Shown here one piece after another: positions 35,973-45,220 of a DNA stretch of 64,000 nt. The DNA comes from Planctomycetaceae bacterium (GTDB lineage Bacteria; Planctomycetota; Planctomycetia; Planctomycetales; Planctomycetaceae), in contig JAGQQG010000005.1 in NCBI GenBank assembly GCA_020426325.1, positions 1-64,000 on the forward strand, in the 5' to 3' direction. Made by a program: the position numbers and the translations under genes. The notes under the pieces were generated by a model that made no database searches, had not been told where the DNA came from, and worked only from the letters and a program-made list of their open reading frames with translations. Position 1 is the first letter of the stretch, and every line of letters begins with the position of its first letter.

Positions 35973-38213
35973 ATGATCGAGAAGTTGCCTTGTTATCGCC
36001 CAATCATGATCCTCTTGACTGTCTGTGTGACCAGTGGGCTTGCTCTTGCTGATGAGACCGAGCTTACGGTTGAACAACTGGTTGAGCGGGTGAAACCGTC
36101 AGTTGTGGTGGTGACCTTTTCCGGCCGCGATGGCGGACAGATGGGGTTGGGCAGCGGATTTGTGCTCGACTCCGAAGGTTTGATCGCGACGAACCTGCAC
36201 GTCATCGGCGAGGCGCGGCCGATCATGGTTCGCACGTTCGACGGGAAGAAGTACCCGGTTGTCGAAGTCCATGCGACCGATCGCACGCATGATCTGGCGA
36301 TCCTGCGTGTGGACGCCAAGGGACTCCCAGAACTCGAACTGGGTGACTCCGACGCACTCAGACAGGGGCAATCAGTTGTAGCCTTCGGTAATCCACAGGG
36401 ACTGGAGCACAGCGTCGTGCAGGGGGTCGTCTCCGGGTTGCGAGAGGATGTGGACGGTCGGCCGATGATCCAGCTGGCGATCCCCATCGAACGAGGCAAC
36501 AGCGGGGGGCCGCTGGTCGACATGCAGGGTCGCGTGCATGGCCTGCTCACACTCAAATCCCAGGTGACGGAGAACCTTGGCTATGCTGCCCCCGTCAATG
36601 ACCTGAAGCCCATGATCGTGCAGCCGAACCCGGTGCCCATGTCGCGCTGGCTGACGATCGGCACGCTCAACCCGCGCCTGTGGGATGTGAGAGATGACGT
36701 CCAGTGGCGTCAGCGAGCGGGCCGGATCTTTGCAGATGGACAAGGCCGAGGATTCGGCGGCCGGACCTTCGTGCTTTCCCGGCAGGAGATGCCCCAGCAG
36801 CCGTACGACGTGGCTGTGACTGTCCGCATGGACCAAGCGGATGGGGCAGCGGGGCTCATCTTCCACGCAGATGGGGGTGAACGGCACTACGGATTCTATC
36901 CCAGCAGCGGCAAGTTGCGGTTCACCCGCTTCGAGGGTCCTGATGTCTACTCCTGGACCGTGCTCGGTGAAAAGGAGGTCGCGACTTATCGGAAAGAAGA
37001 CTGGAACCGTTTACGTGTTCACGTGGCAGACGGACTGTTTCAGTGTTTCTGTAACGAAGAGCTGGTCTTCGAGTCATCCGACATGCGATTCACCGAAGGG
37101 CAGGCCGGTCTGGCAAAGTTCCGACACACGACCGCTCAATTCAAGGGATTTGAAGTGGGAACCAAAGTCGGCGTCAACAGCCTGTCACCAGAGACCCGGG
37201 AGGCACTGGAGCATCTGGTCGCTGAGATCCCGGTCGACAAGTCACCTGCAGACGAACTCGTCGATCAGGTGCTCGCACAGGCAACCTCACAGACTGCAGG
37301 CAGCCTTCTACATGAACGGGCACGTCAACTCGAACAGCAGGCGGTCCGCTTGCGAGAACTGGCTCAGGCCGTTCAGGCGGAGTCAGTCGTCCTGCAACTC
37401 GCTGACCTGTTCACCCCCCCAGCAGGTGAGGCTGTAACAACTGAGGTCGATCTGGTCCGTGCTGCCTTGTTGCTCGCAGCAATCGACAATAATGAACTCG
37501 ATCTCGAAATTTATCAAAAGCAAGTCGACCAGATGGCGGAAGAGCTCCGGTCCCTGTTACCCGACGATCCGTCTGAGACCGAGAAGATGGAGACCCTGCA
37601 CACTTATCTCTTCGAGGAGATGGGGTTTCACGGCAGTCGCACCAATTACGGCAGTGCCTCGAACAGTTACTTCAACGAGGTCATCGACGACCGAGAGGGC
37701 CTGCCAATCACACTCTCATTGCTCTACATGGAGCTGGCCCGACGCATCGACTTGAAGGTGGATGGTATCGGACTGCCGGGCCACTTTGTGGTCGGCGTTC
37801 ATCTCGGTGAGGAGTCGCCGCAACTCGTGGACGTCTTCGACCGGGGCAGTCTGATGACGCTCGATGATGCAAAAGGAAAAGTGCTCTCGATCACCGGATA
37901 TCCCTGGGATGATGATTTTCTCTCAGCGTACTCCGGCCGACAGATCATCGTCCGCATGCTTCGCAACCTGCTGGGGGTGGCCAACAGCAAGGAAGACCCG
38001 GAAGCTGCGCTACGCTACGTCAACTCCCTGCTCGCCATCGAACCGGACTCCGCATCAGACCGTCTGTTCCGCGCAGTACTCTGCTACAACACCAACCGAG
38101 CCGAACAGGGTCTCGCAGACGTCAACTGGGTCCTTGAACGAAAACCCGACGGAATTGACCTCCGACGTGTCGAGCAACTGAGGGGGTTGCTGAATCGAAT
38201 GGTGAACGAGTAA
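35973..38213 (+). CDS. HtrA-like serine protease fused to a jelly-roll domain and a SirB1/transglutaminase-like domain
   Basis: A 746-residue exported protein from ATG 35973 (a GTG 36 bases upstream is also in frame). The signal peptide ends near SGLALADE. Residues about 30-215 are a trypsin-like protease with the triad in TNLHVIGEA (His), THDLAIL (Asp) and ERGNSGGPL (Ser). About 230-410 resembles a concanavalin/DUF1080-like jelly roll (AAGLIFHADGGERHYGF, WNRLRVHVADGLFQCF). A helical region follows, then a SirB1-type transglutaminase-like domain (LPITLSLLYMELARRIDLKVDG, GLPGHFVVGVH, LVDVFDRG), and a TPR-like end. The PDZ domain of HtrA is missing. It should act outside the cytoplasm in protein quality control or peptide processing. 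Confidence 0.87.
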   Translation: MIEKLPCYRPIMILLTVCVTSGLALADETELTVEQLVERVKPSVVVVTFSGRDGGQMGLGSGFVLDSEGLIATNLHVIGEARPIMVRTFDGKKYPVVEVHATDRTHDLAILRVDAKGLPELELGDSDALRQGQSVVAFGNPQGLEHSVVQGVVSGLREDVDGRPMIQLAIPIERGNSGGPLVDMQGRVHGLLTLKSQVTENLGYAAPVNDLKPMIVQPNPVPMSRWLTIGTLNPRLWDVRDDVQWRQRAGRIFADGQGRGFGGRTFVLSRQEMPQQPYDVAVTVRMDQADGAAGLIFHADGGERHYGFYPSSGKLRFTRFEGPDVYSWTVLGEKEVATYRKEDWNRLRVHVADGLFQCFCNEELVFESSDMRFTEGQAGLAKFRHTTAQFKGFEVGTKVGVNSLSPETREALEHLVAEIPVDKSPADELVDQVLAQATSQTAGSLLHERARQLEQQAVRLRELAQAVQAESVVLQLADLFTPPAGEAVTTEVDLVRAALLLAAIDNNELDLEIYQKQVDQMAEELRSLLPDDPSETEKMETLHTYLFEEMGFHGSRTNYGSASNSYFNEVIDDREGLPITLSLLYMELARRIDLKVDGIGLPGHFVVGVHLGEESPQLVDVFDRGSLMTLDDAKGKVLSITGYPWDDDFLSAYSGRQIIVRMLRNLLGVANSKEDPEAALRYVNSLLAIEPDSASDRLFRAVLCYNTNRAEQGLADVNWVLERKPDGIDLRRVEQLRGLLNRMVNE

Positions 38214-38237
38214 TTCTCTTCAAAGGTCCAGCACTCC

Positions 38238-38540
38238 ATGTCCCATCGGGAAACAGACATCGACGAGAAAGTCGAACGAAGACGAATGGTCTCAATCTCC
38301 CTTCTCGTGGTCTTGGTATTGGGGTTTTATCCTTTGAGCATCGGACCATTCACGTACTTGCGATTTCGAGATGACATCAGCAGAAAGACATACGACACCG
38401 GACTCAATACTGTCTACCTGCCATTAAAACCGTGGTGGATCGACGATGCTCGAGCCGATCCCAACCTGTTGGGGAGAACAGCATTTCAACACTACATCTA
38501 TTTGTGGGAAATGCTGGGAGCAGAGCCAGATCATCAATAG
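38238..38540 (+). CDS. Small single-pass membrane protein of unknown function
   Basis: A 100-residue protein from ATG 38238, starting 24 bases after the protease fusion gene on the same strand. A charged N-terminus (1-17, HRETDIDEKVERRR) precedes one hydrophobic segment (about 18-37, VSISLLVVLVLGFYPLSIG), then a soluble tail with Tyr and Trp residues. Topology: N-terminus probably in the cytoplasm. No family recognised. It may be co-transcribed with the upstream gene. The hydrophobic segment with charged flanks supports a real gene. Confidence 0.6.
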   Translation: MSHRETDIDEKVERRRMVSISLLVVLVLGFYPLSIGPFTYLRFRDDISRKTYDTGLNTVYLPLKPWWIDDARADPNLLGRTAFQHYIYLWEMLGAEPDHQ

Positions 38541-38587
38541 TAGGTTTCCCATTCGACGCCTCGATTTGAGTCTGTAAACTTCCTGCC

Positions 38588-39580
38588 ATGCCCGCCAACC
38601 TCACTCCGCAGTATCACAAGGCTGAAGACGCCTACCGCCGTGCTCAGACGGCGGAGGAGCGGGTGGCCTGCCTGGAGGAGATGCTGCGGCTGATCCCCAA
38701 GCACAAGGGGACCGACCATCTGCAGGCCGATCTCAAAACGCGACTGAAAGAGACGCGGGCGGAGGTGCAAACCGAGAAAGCTGCCAGCAAAGGCACTCGC
38801 AGCTTTCGCATCCCTCGTCAGGGGGCAGGCACCGTCATCGTGTTGGGGGCTCCCAACGCGGGGAAGAGTCGCATCCTCAACGAATTGACAAACGCAGATC
38901 CTGAGGTTGCAAACTACCCGTTCACGACGCGAGAGCCGCTGCCGGGCATGATGTCGTGGGAAGATGTGAAGGTGCAATTGATCGACACGCCACCTGTCAC
39001 GGATTCGCATCTGGAGCCGTACATCTTGGGATACGTCCGCTCAGCCGATCTGGTGGTCCTGTGTTTTGACGGCAGCAGCGATGACGCCCCGGAGCAGACA
39101 TCCGACGTGCTCACCCAATTCGAGGACAGAAAAACGCAACTGTCGACATGGTCCGGATTCGACGAGGACGACATGTCCATCGTGCATGTGAAAACAATCA
39201 TCGTGGTCACCCGCAGCGATGACCCCGATGCCGGAGAACGCCTGACGTTCTTCAAGGAGATACGGCCGGACGTTGACCTGCCCATCGTCACGGTCGAACT
39301 GGACAATCCAGAGGCGGTGGAGTCGTTGAGGGATCAGATCTACGCAGCGATCGATGTTGTGCGAGCGTACACGAAGAAGCCGGGAAAACCGGCGGAGTAT
39401 GTCGATCCATTCACTCTTCCCGCAGGATCGACGGTCGAGGATCTTGCGATCAAAGTGCATCGAGACCTTGCCGATTCGCTGAAACACGCAAGAATTTGGG
39501 GGTCAGCGACTCAGGACGGTCAAACCGTCGGCCGAGAGCACATCATTGTCGATCGGGACATGGTCGAACTTCACACCTGA
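38588..39580 (+). CDS. Obg/DRG-type GTPase with TGS domain
   Basis: A 330-residue soluble GTP-binding protein from ATG 38588. A helical N-terminus (1-70) precedes the G domain: G1 GAPNAGKS (87-94), G2-type YPFTT, G3 LIDTPP, and an NKxD variant in VTRSDD. The C-terminus has a TGS-type domain (PAEYVDPFTLPAGSTVEDLAIKVHRDL) ending with REHIIVDRDMVELHT. The DRG and Obg-like families act in ribosome function or assembly and stress responses; this subgroup is undefined. The NKxD motif is TRSD, which is degenerate, so guanine specificity may be relaxed. Confidence 0.9.
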   Translation: MPANLTPQYHKAEDAYRRAQTAEERVACLEEMLRLIPKHKGTDHLQADLKTRLKETRAEVQTEKAASKGTRSFRIPRQGAGTVIVLGAPNAGKSRILNELTNADPEVANYPFTTREPLPGMMSWEDVKVQLIDTPPVTDSHLEPYILGYVRSADLVVLCFDGSSDDAPEQTSDVLTQFEDRKTQLSTWSGFDEDDMSIVHVKTIIVVTRSDDPDAGERLTFFKEIRPDVDLPIVTVELDNPEAVESLRDQIYAAIDVVRAYTKKPGKPAEYVDPFTLPAGSTVEDLAIKVHRDLADSLKHARIWGSATQDGQTVGREHIIVDRDMVELHT

Positions 39581-39698
39581 TCTTGATTGGGTGACCATGC
39601 AATCAAGCGATCACCCTTGTGACTGCCAGCGGTCGGTCGATACCCTGCGGGTTTTCCTCACGGAATCTTCCCTGCCCTCCAAAAATCAACCCAGCCTC

Positions 39699-40616
39699 AT
39701 GCGACGGATCGGTACTCTGACTGACAAGGATGCTGCGGAGACCTTTGGCGATTACCTGTTGACGCAGGAGATCCCGTCGCAGGTCGAGCAATCGGGTCAC
39801 GATTGGGCCATCTGGGTTCACGATGAGGATCAGGTCGAGCAGGCGAAGGAGGAATTGGAGTCGTTTCGCTCTGATCCCCAGTCAGATAAGTACCGTAAGG
39901 CGATCGTCGAGGCGGACCGCATTCGACATGCCAAAGTGCAGGCTGCGATCGCGGCCAGGAAGTCGCAGATCAACCTCACCCGGCAGTGGAACAGACCACT
40001 GATCGCACAGATTCCGGTAACGTTCACGATCGTTGTCCTGAGTGTGATTATCACATTGGGGACACAATTCGGCACAAAATACGATGCGTTTGGTGGCCAG
40101 ATTTCGATGGTGCCGAACATGACACGCAAAGGAGATGGCGTTGAATACCCGATCAACTACCGGCAACTCCCTGGTGTGAGAGAGGGACAGGTCTGGCGAC
40201 TGATCACACCCGCGTTTGTGCATTTCGACCCATTGCATCTCGTGCTGGACATGTACTGGCTGGTCCTGTTTGGTGGCATGATCGAGCGGGTCCGTGGCCG
40301 TCGCACGATCATCGTGCTCTTTCTGTTGACGGCGATCGTCGGAAATCTGGCTCAGCTATACTTGAAGGGACCAGCGTTTGGCGGCATGTCCGGTGTCGAT
40401 GCGGGACTGTTTGGCTACCTCTGGATTACCGGACAGATGGACCCGGAATCCGGCTTGGCCTTGCCGCAGCATCTGGTGTTCATCATGCTTGCGTTCCTGG
40501 TGCTCGCTGCGACGACGAGCATGATGGGACCGATTGCCAACGGAGCACATTTCGGGGGCCTTTTTGCAGGGATGGCGATGGCTGCCGTTTCCGCTACCTG
40601 GAAGCGACTCCGTTGA
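39699..40616 (+). CDS. Rhomboid family intramembrane serine protease
   Basis: A rhomboid protease of 305 residues from ATG 39699; ATG 39597 or TTG 39546 would give longer forms. The start at 39699 is preferred because the N-terminal rhomboid (NRho) domain begins at once with MRRIGTLTDKDAAETFGDYLL. Six or more membrane helices follow. The catalytic Ser is in GGMSGVDAGLFGYLW and the catalytic His in NGAHFGGLFAGM. Helix 1 is followed by a long extracytoplasmic loop ending QVWRLITPAFVHF, the usual WR motif. It cleaves membrane proteins in the cytoplasmic membrane; the substrate is unknown. It follows the GTPase gene with a 118-bp gap. Confidence 0.9.
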   Translation: MRRIGTLTDKDAAETFGDYLLTQEIPSQVEQSGHDWAIWVHDEDQVEQAKEELESFRSDPQSDKYRKAIVEADRIRHAKVQAAIAARKSQINLTRQWNRPLIAQIPVTFTIVVLSVIITLGTQFGTKYDAFGGQISMVPNMTRKGDGVEYPINYRQLPGVREGQVWRLITPAFVHFDPLHLVLDMYWLVLFGGMIERVRGRRTIIVLFLLTAIVGNLAQLYLKGPAFGGMSGVDAGLFGYLWITGQMDPESGLALPQHLVFIMLAFLVLAATTSMMGPIANGAHFGGLFAGMAMAAVSATWKRLR

Positions 40617-40671
40617 GACAACAGACTCATGACCGACCATTTGTCAGCGATGACATCCCCCTACTGAACCC

Positions 40672-43410
40672 ATGGATCGAACAATGACCGGACGACTCGC
40701 CCAGATCGCTGCATTCATAGGAGTGTGCTTCGTGAGTAGTGCTATCGTTCAAGCCGAAGGAGCGGAGATGATCACGTCCGTCGAGGGCATCACCGAATAT
40801 CGTCTCGAGAACGGCATGAAGGTGCTTCTATTTCCCGACCCCTCGAAACCCAAGGTGACCGTTTGCATGACGGTCTTTGTCGGGTCGCGACATGAAGGCT
40901 ATGGCGAGGCGGGTATGGCCCACCTGCTGGAGCACATGCTCTTCAAAGGGACCCCTGCTCATCCGAACGTTCCCAAAACGCTCAAAGACCTGGGAGCCGA
41001 TTTTAACGGTACCACCTGGCTCGACCGGACCAACTACTACGAAACCGTTCCCGCGAGCGACGCGAACCTGAAAGCGGCGATCGAACTCGAAGCTGACCGT
41101 ATGATCAACAGCTTCGTCCGAAAGGAGGATCTCGATTCCGAGATGTCCGTCGTGCGCAACGAGTTCGAGCGCGGAGAGAACAGCCCCTCTCAAATCCTCT
41201 TCCAGAAGATGATGAGTGCCGCTTACGAGTGGCATAACTACGGGAAGTCGACCATTGGCAATCAGGCCGACATCGAACGGGTGCCGATCGAGAGCCTGCG
41301 TGCCTTCTACCGCAAGTACTATCAGCCGGACAATGCGATGGTCGTCGTGGCCGGTCAGTTCGATCCGGAGAAGGCCTTGCAGTACATCGAGGACTCGTTC
41401 GGAAAGATCCCTGCCCCGGAACGTGTCTTGGCACAAACCTATACCGAAGAACCTTACCAGGACGGCGAACGGGAAGTCCGTTTGCGACGCGTGGGTGACG
41501 TGGCGGTCGCGGGCGTGGTCTATCATATCCCGTCCGGTTCACATCCGGAGTATGTGTCCCTCGACACGCTCGAACGGATACTCACCGCTCCCGCGTCGGG
41601 GCGGTTGTATGATGCCCTGGTGGAAACCAAGCTCGCATCTAGTGTCTCCGGTGCAGCCTTCGCGCTCCATGATCCGGGCATTCTGCGACTGATTGCTGAG
41701 GTAACGCCCGGCGTCGATGCACGGGACGTCCTCGGACGCATGCTCGAAGTGACCGAAAGCATCGGCGAAGACGGCGTGACCGAAGAGGAAGTCGAACGGG
41801 CCAAGACTTACTGGCTCAAGCAGTGGGAACTGACGTTCGTCAACAGCAAGAATGTCGCAATTCAACTCAGCGAATGGGCCGCACAGGGAGACTGGCGGCT
41901 GATCTTCCTGTACCGCGACCGTCTCGAACAGGTGACCCCCGAGAGTGTGCAGGAGGTGGCCAGAAAATATCTCACTCAGAACAACCGCACGGTGGGCTTG
42001 TTCCTGCCGACTGAGACGCCTCAACGCATCAGCGTGCCCCCGACTCCCGAACTGGCTTCGATGATCGGCGACTATCAGGGCCGCGAAACGATCACAGCCG
42101 GTGAAGCGTTCGATGTCTCACCAGAGAACATCGACTCCCGCACGGAATCCTTTGATCTCGCGAGTGGTGTGAAGGTCGCCTTCCTGCCGAAGAAGACCCG
42201 CGGCAGCTCTGTCAATATCTCGCTCAAATTACGCTACGGAAATGTCGAGAATTTGAGCGGCCTTGCCGACGCTGCGGAGATGTTGCCGTTGCTGATGACT
42301 CGCGGCACCAAAGAGCTATCGAGACAGCAGATTCTCGACAAGCTCGACCAGCTTCGTGTCAAGCTCTCACCGACCGGCGACATCGGCGAAGCATCGTTTT
42401 CCCTCGAGGCACGTAGCGATACGCTCGCTGAGGCTCTCGGGATCGTCCGTCCGATTCTGCGTGAGCCAACACTCCCGCAGTCTGAGTTCGACATTATCCA
42501 GAACAAGCAGGTCACGGACCTGGGACAGGAACTCACAGACCCGGCCGCTCTGGTTCGAACCTTTATTCGTCAGACGCTCGGCCCCTATCCTTCTGACGAT
42601 CCGCGATACGTCCCAACAATTCCCGAGAGCATTGCTCGCTGGAAGTCACTCACCCGTGAACAGGTTCAGTTCCTCTATGACGCCTTTCTGAACGGTGCCC
42701 ACGGCGAAATCGCCGTTGTGGGTGACTTCGACCCCGATGAGATTCGTCCGCTGCTCGAAGAGATGTTCGCAGACTGGTCTGCGCCCAAACCATACGACCG
42801 AATTCCGCGCGAGGGTGACTTCAATGTGCCGGATGTCCGCGAGGTGATTCTCACACCGGACAAGCCGAACGCAATGTACTTAGCCGGCACCGTCTTTCCC
42901 ATGAATGACTCAGACGCTGATTACCCGGCACTGGTGATCGGCAACTTTGTTCTGGGTAGCACCGGCCTGTCTTCCCGGTTAGGGGACCGTGTGCGTCAGC
43001 AGGAAGGTCTGTCGTACGGCGTCGGTTCCTTCCTGACGGCCCAAGAAATTGACAAAAGAACAACGTTCAGTATGTACGCCATTGCGAATCCTGAAAACAT
43101 GCCCAAAGTCGAATCGGCCATCCGCGAGGAGCTCGATCGACTCTTGAAGGACGGCATCACCGAAGAGGAACTCGCCGCTGCCAAGCAAGGCTACCTCGAG
43201 AAGCAGAAGGTCACTCGCTCCGAGGACAGCCAACTCGCCGCAACCCTCCGCTCCAATCTGTTCGTCGGTCGCTCGATGGAGTACTACGCCGACCTGGAAA
43301 ACAAAATCAACGCCCTCACCGTCGAGGACGTCAACGCAGCCCTCCGCAAATACATCGACCCCGCCCACATCGCCCTCGCAGTGGCCGGTGATTTCAAGGA
43401 AGCGGAATAG
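40672..43410 (+). CDS. M16 family zinc metallopeptidase (pitrilysin-like), exported
   Basis: A 912-residue protease from ATG 40672 (ATG 40684 also possible), with a signal peptide ending near QAEGAEM (residues 27-33). The N-terminal half has the inverted zinc motif HLLEH (His84, Glu87, His88) in MAHLLEHMLFKGTPAHPN. The second half repeats the fold (LRYGNVENLSGLADAAEMLPLLMTRGTK) without zinc ligands. This is the usual two-half clamshell of single-chain M16 enzymes. A role in peptide or mislocalised-protein breakdown in the periplasm is likely. It ends 13 bases before the convergent DUF3226 gene. Codon use and length are normal for the family. Confidence 0.93.
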   Translation: MDRTMTGRLAQIAAFIGVCFVSSAIVQAEGAEMITSVEGITEYRLENGMKVLLFPDPSKPKVTVCMTVFVGSRHEGYGEAGMAHLLEHMLFKGTPAHPNVPKTLKDLGADFNGTTWLDRTNYYETVPASDANLKAAIELEADRMINSFVRKEDLDSEMSVVRNEFERGENSPSQILFQKMMSAAYEWHNYGKSTIGNQADIERVPIESLRAFYRKYYQPDNAMVVVAGQFDPEKALQYIEDSFGKIPAPERVLAQTYTEEPYQDGEREVRLRRVGDVAVAGVVYHIPSGSHPEYVSLDTLERILTAPASGRLYDALVETKLASSVSGAAFALHDPGILRLIAEVTPGVDARDVLGRMLEVTESIGEDGVTEEEVERAKTYWLKQWELTFVNSKNVAIQLSEWAAQGDWRLIFLYRDRLEQVTPESVQEVARKYLTQNNRTVGLFLPTETPQRISVPPTPELASMIGDYQGRETITAGEAFDVSPENIDSRTESFDLASGVKVAFLPKKTRGSSVNISLKLRYGNVENLSGLADAAEMLPLLMTRGTKELSRQQILDKLDQLRVKLSPTGDIGEASFSLEARSDTLAEALGIVRPILREPTLPQSEFDIIQNKQVTDLGQELTDPAALVRTFIRQTLGPYPSDDPRYVPTIPESIARWKSLTREQVQFLYDAFLNGAHGEIAVVGDFDPDEIRPLLEEMFADWSAPKPYDRIPREGDFNVPDVREVILTPDKPNAMYLAGTVFPMNDSDADYPALVIGNFVLGSTGLSSRLGDRVRQQEGLSYGVGSFLTAQEIDKRTTFSMYAIANPENMPKVESAIREELDRLLKDGITEEELAAAKQGYLEKQKVTRSEDSQLAATLRSNLFVGRSMEYYADLENKINALTVEDVNAALRKYIDPAHIALAVAGDFKEAE

Positions 43411-43423
43411 TCATGACACCGAT

Positions 43424-44077
43424 TCATGCGATGTCATAAAGATTCTTGAACCACTTCACGAACCGGAATGCCAACTCGTGGTCGTGATCGAAGTATCGCT
43501 TGGCAACTGCACGTCCATATGGTTCCCCCGGTTCTTCCTGCCATGCGAGCCACGTGTTGAGCACGGCCTTCGGCTGATCCTTGTCGGCAAAGGTCGCACC
43601 TTTCGACTTGGCCTCGTTCGTCGAGTCTATGGCGAGTTCGATCAGCGGGTCATCCTGAGCAATGAGCGTCTGTAAGAAGTCCTTAATCTTTCCATCCCGT
43701 TGATTATCGGGCATCAGCCAGATGCCCACACGGGTCTTGTATTTGGGAACGTACTTGATCAAGCCGGTCAGGGGAGGTGTTGACGGGAGAGCCAGGCCAA
43801 CTTCATTCAGATTCTTGCTGACCTGATTCCATCGATCAGTCATCGGGTTGTCTGCATCCAGCACAAATCCGACTGCGGGCGGTGTACTTAGCTTAATGAC
43901 GTCGACCATGCTGTTCAGCAGAGGATCCTTTCCGCCTGCCGGAATGAACTTCGGGTGGTCACTTGGCCAAGGCTTCTCGTCATACTTAAGCCCATGATGC
44001 AGCAGTATATGAACAAGTGAGTGCTGGTCATTCTCACCTTCGACCCGGATTTCCGGGCGATCCATCGTGCCCGGCAT
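43424..44077 (-). CDS. DUF3226 TOPRIM-like protein, partner of the AAA ATPase
   Basis: A 217-residue soluble protein from ATG 44077, overlapping the stop of the AAA gene by one base (TGATG), which implies translational coupling. The TOPRIM-like pattern is VEGENDQHSL with Glu13, then VGFVLDADNP with Asp74 and Asp76. A TOPRIM domain split from an ABC-type ATPase is the layout of OLD-family nucleases such as those in anti-phage systems. It probably acts as a nuclease or nuclease-like effector with the ATPase. No catalytic deletion is apparent. Function in defence is inferred from architecture only. Confidence 0.85.
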   Translation of the reverse strand: MPGTMDRPEIRVEGENDQHSLVHILLHHGLKYDEKPWPSDHPKFIPAGGKDPLLNSMVDVIKLSTPPAVGFVLDADNPMTDRWNQVSKNLNEVGLALPSTPPLTGLIKYVPKYKTRVGIWLMPDNQRDGKIKDFLQTLIAQDDPLIELAIDSTNEAKSKGATFADKDQPKAVLNTWLAWQEEPGEPYGRAVAKRYFDHDHELAFRFVKWFKNLYDIA

Positions 44078-45168
44078 CAGCGAACCTCGATTTCCTGACT
44101 CATCGCAAAGGGAAGACGTTCGCCGGGAAGTGCGACCGCTTCGTCCAACTCAGGCTTGATCGACTGCACAGAGACGAACTGCCCAAGGTGTTCGTAATTC
44201 TCACAAACCCACGACAGACCTTTGAGACAGTCCAGACTATGCGTCGTTGCGAAGATTTGTGTGTTGTTCTGCCGCGCAGACTCAATGATGAGACGCCACA
44301 TCTCTCCCATTCGTGACCAATGTAAGCCTGTCCCAATCTCATCGAACAGTGCAATTCCATTAGCAGCCCATTGCAGTTTGACTGCAAGGCAGAGCAGCTG
44401 AAAGACACCGTTACCGAGACTTCCAATCGGGATACGTCGATCCGTACCGGTGTACCCGACCAGTGCACCGTTCCTTCCATTACCTACGAAGTTGTGACCA
44501 GCTTCAAAGAATAGATCTTCAATGTTTGGATCGAGTACATCTCGAAGAAGTCTATAGACATCATTTTCTCTCCGTTCCTGATTCAAGGCATCCCAGATTG
44601 CCCGAAGTTCTATTGATCCAAGGTCACCTGCCTGAAACCCAACTCGAAACTTTTCGCTGGACTCTTCAATTCGAGCAAACCGACCGGTCCGAATGGATGA
44701 TGGGATACCTTTTCTACCAACGGTAAACTCATCGACGACAATGCTGGAGGCACCTTGCTTTTCTGTTATCCGACCTCCGTATTCTGCTTGTTCGACCAGT
44801 TGCCGTACCTCCTCTACCGGGACAATCTGTAGAAAACGTGTTGTCTCATCTCCTGCCCCGTCGGTATATGAGGCAGAGATTCTCTCATTCTGTCGAAGTG
44901 AGTGCCCCATGAAAAAATGTTCAATTGTTGCTTGACTGTAGGTATCACTGTCATCTCGATGCCTGCGTTCAGCAACGACTTCACCCCGATGCCACGCCTG
45001 ATTTGTTAGCACAGAGCAGGGATTGGGGGATCGAAGAAAGTGAAGTACTTCCAGCACTGTCGTCTTTCCAGACCCATTCTCACCGACCAAGAGATTTACA
45101 GGGCGCAGGTCGGTCACGTGATACCCACCGAACTTGCGGAACTGGTCGATTCTGAGACGTGTGATCAT
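44077..45168 (-). CDS. AAA/ABC-type ATPase of the OLD/SMC-like group
   Basis: A 363-residue cytoplasmic ATPase from ATG 45168, set by AAGGAG about 9 bases upstream. It has an N-terminal MITRLRIDQFRKFGG strand, Walker A GENGSGKTT, an ABC signature-like LGNGVFQLLCLAVKL, Walker B GIALFDEIGTGLHW, and the switch His in FATTHSLDCL. This order marks the AAA_15/AAA_21 group of OLD-like ATPases, with a middle insert that could form a dimer or DNA contact. It should drive the TOPRIM protein encoded directly after it. It lies 52 bases downstream of an SNF2 helicase on the same strand. Confidence 0.88.
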   Translation of the reverse strand: MITRLRIDQFRKFGGYHVTDLRPVNLLVGENGSGKTTVLEVLHFLRSPNPCSVLTNQAWHRGEVVAERRHRDDSDTYSQATIEHFFMGHSLRQNERISASYTDGAGDETTRFLQIVPVEEVRQLVEQAEYGGRITEKQGASSIVVDEFTVGRKGIPSSIRTGRFARIEESSEKFRVGFQAGDLGSIELRAIWDALNQERRENDVYRLLRDVLDPNIEDLFFEAGHNFVGNGRNGALVGYTGTDRRIPIGSLGNGVFQLLCLAVKLQWAANGIALFDEIGTGLHWSRMGEMWRLIIESARQNNTQIFATTHSLDCLKGLSWVCENYEHLGQFVSVQSIKPELDEAVALPGERLPFAMSQEIEVR

Positions 45169-45220
45169 CGAGGTTTTCTCCTTCCGCCATTCTACACCGG
45201 AATACAGAGTTCGGAAGGAC

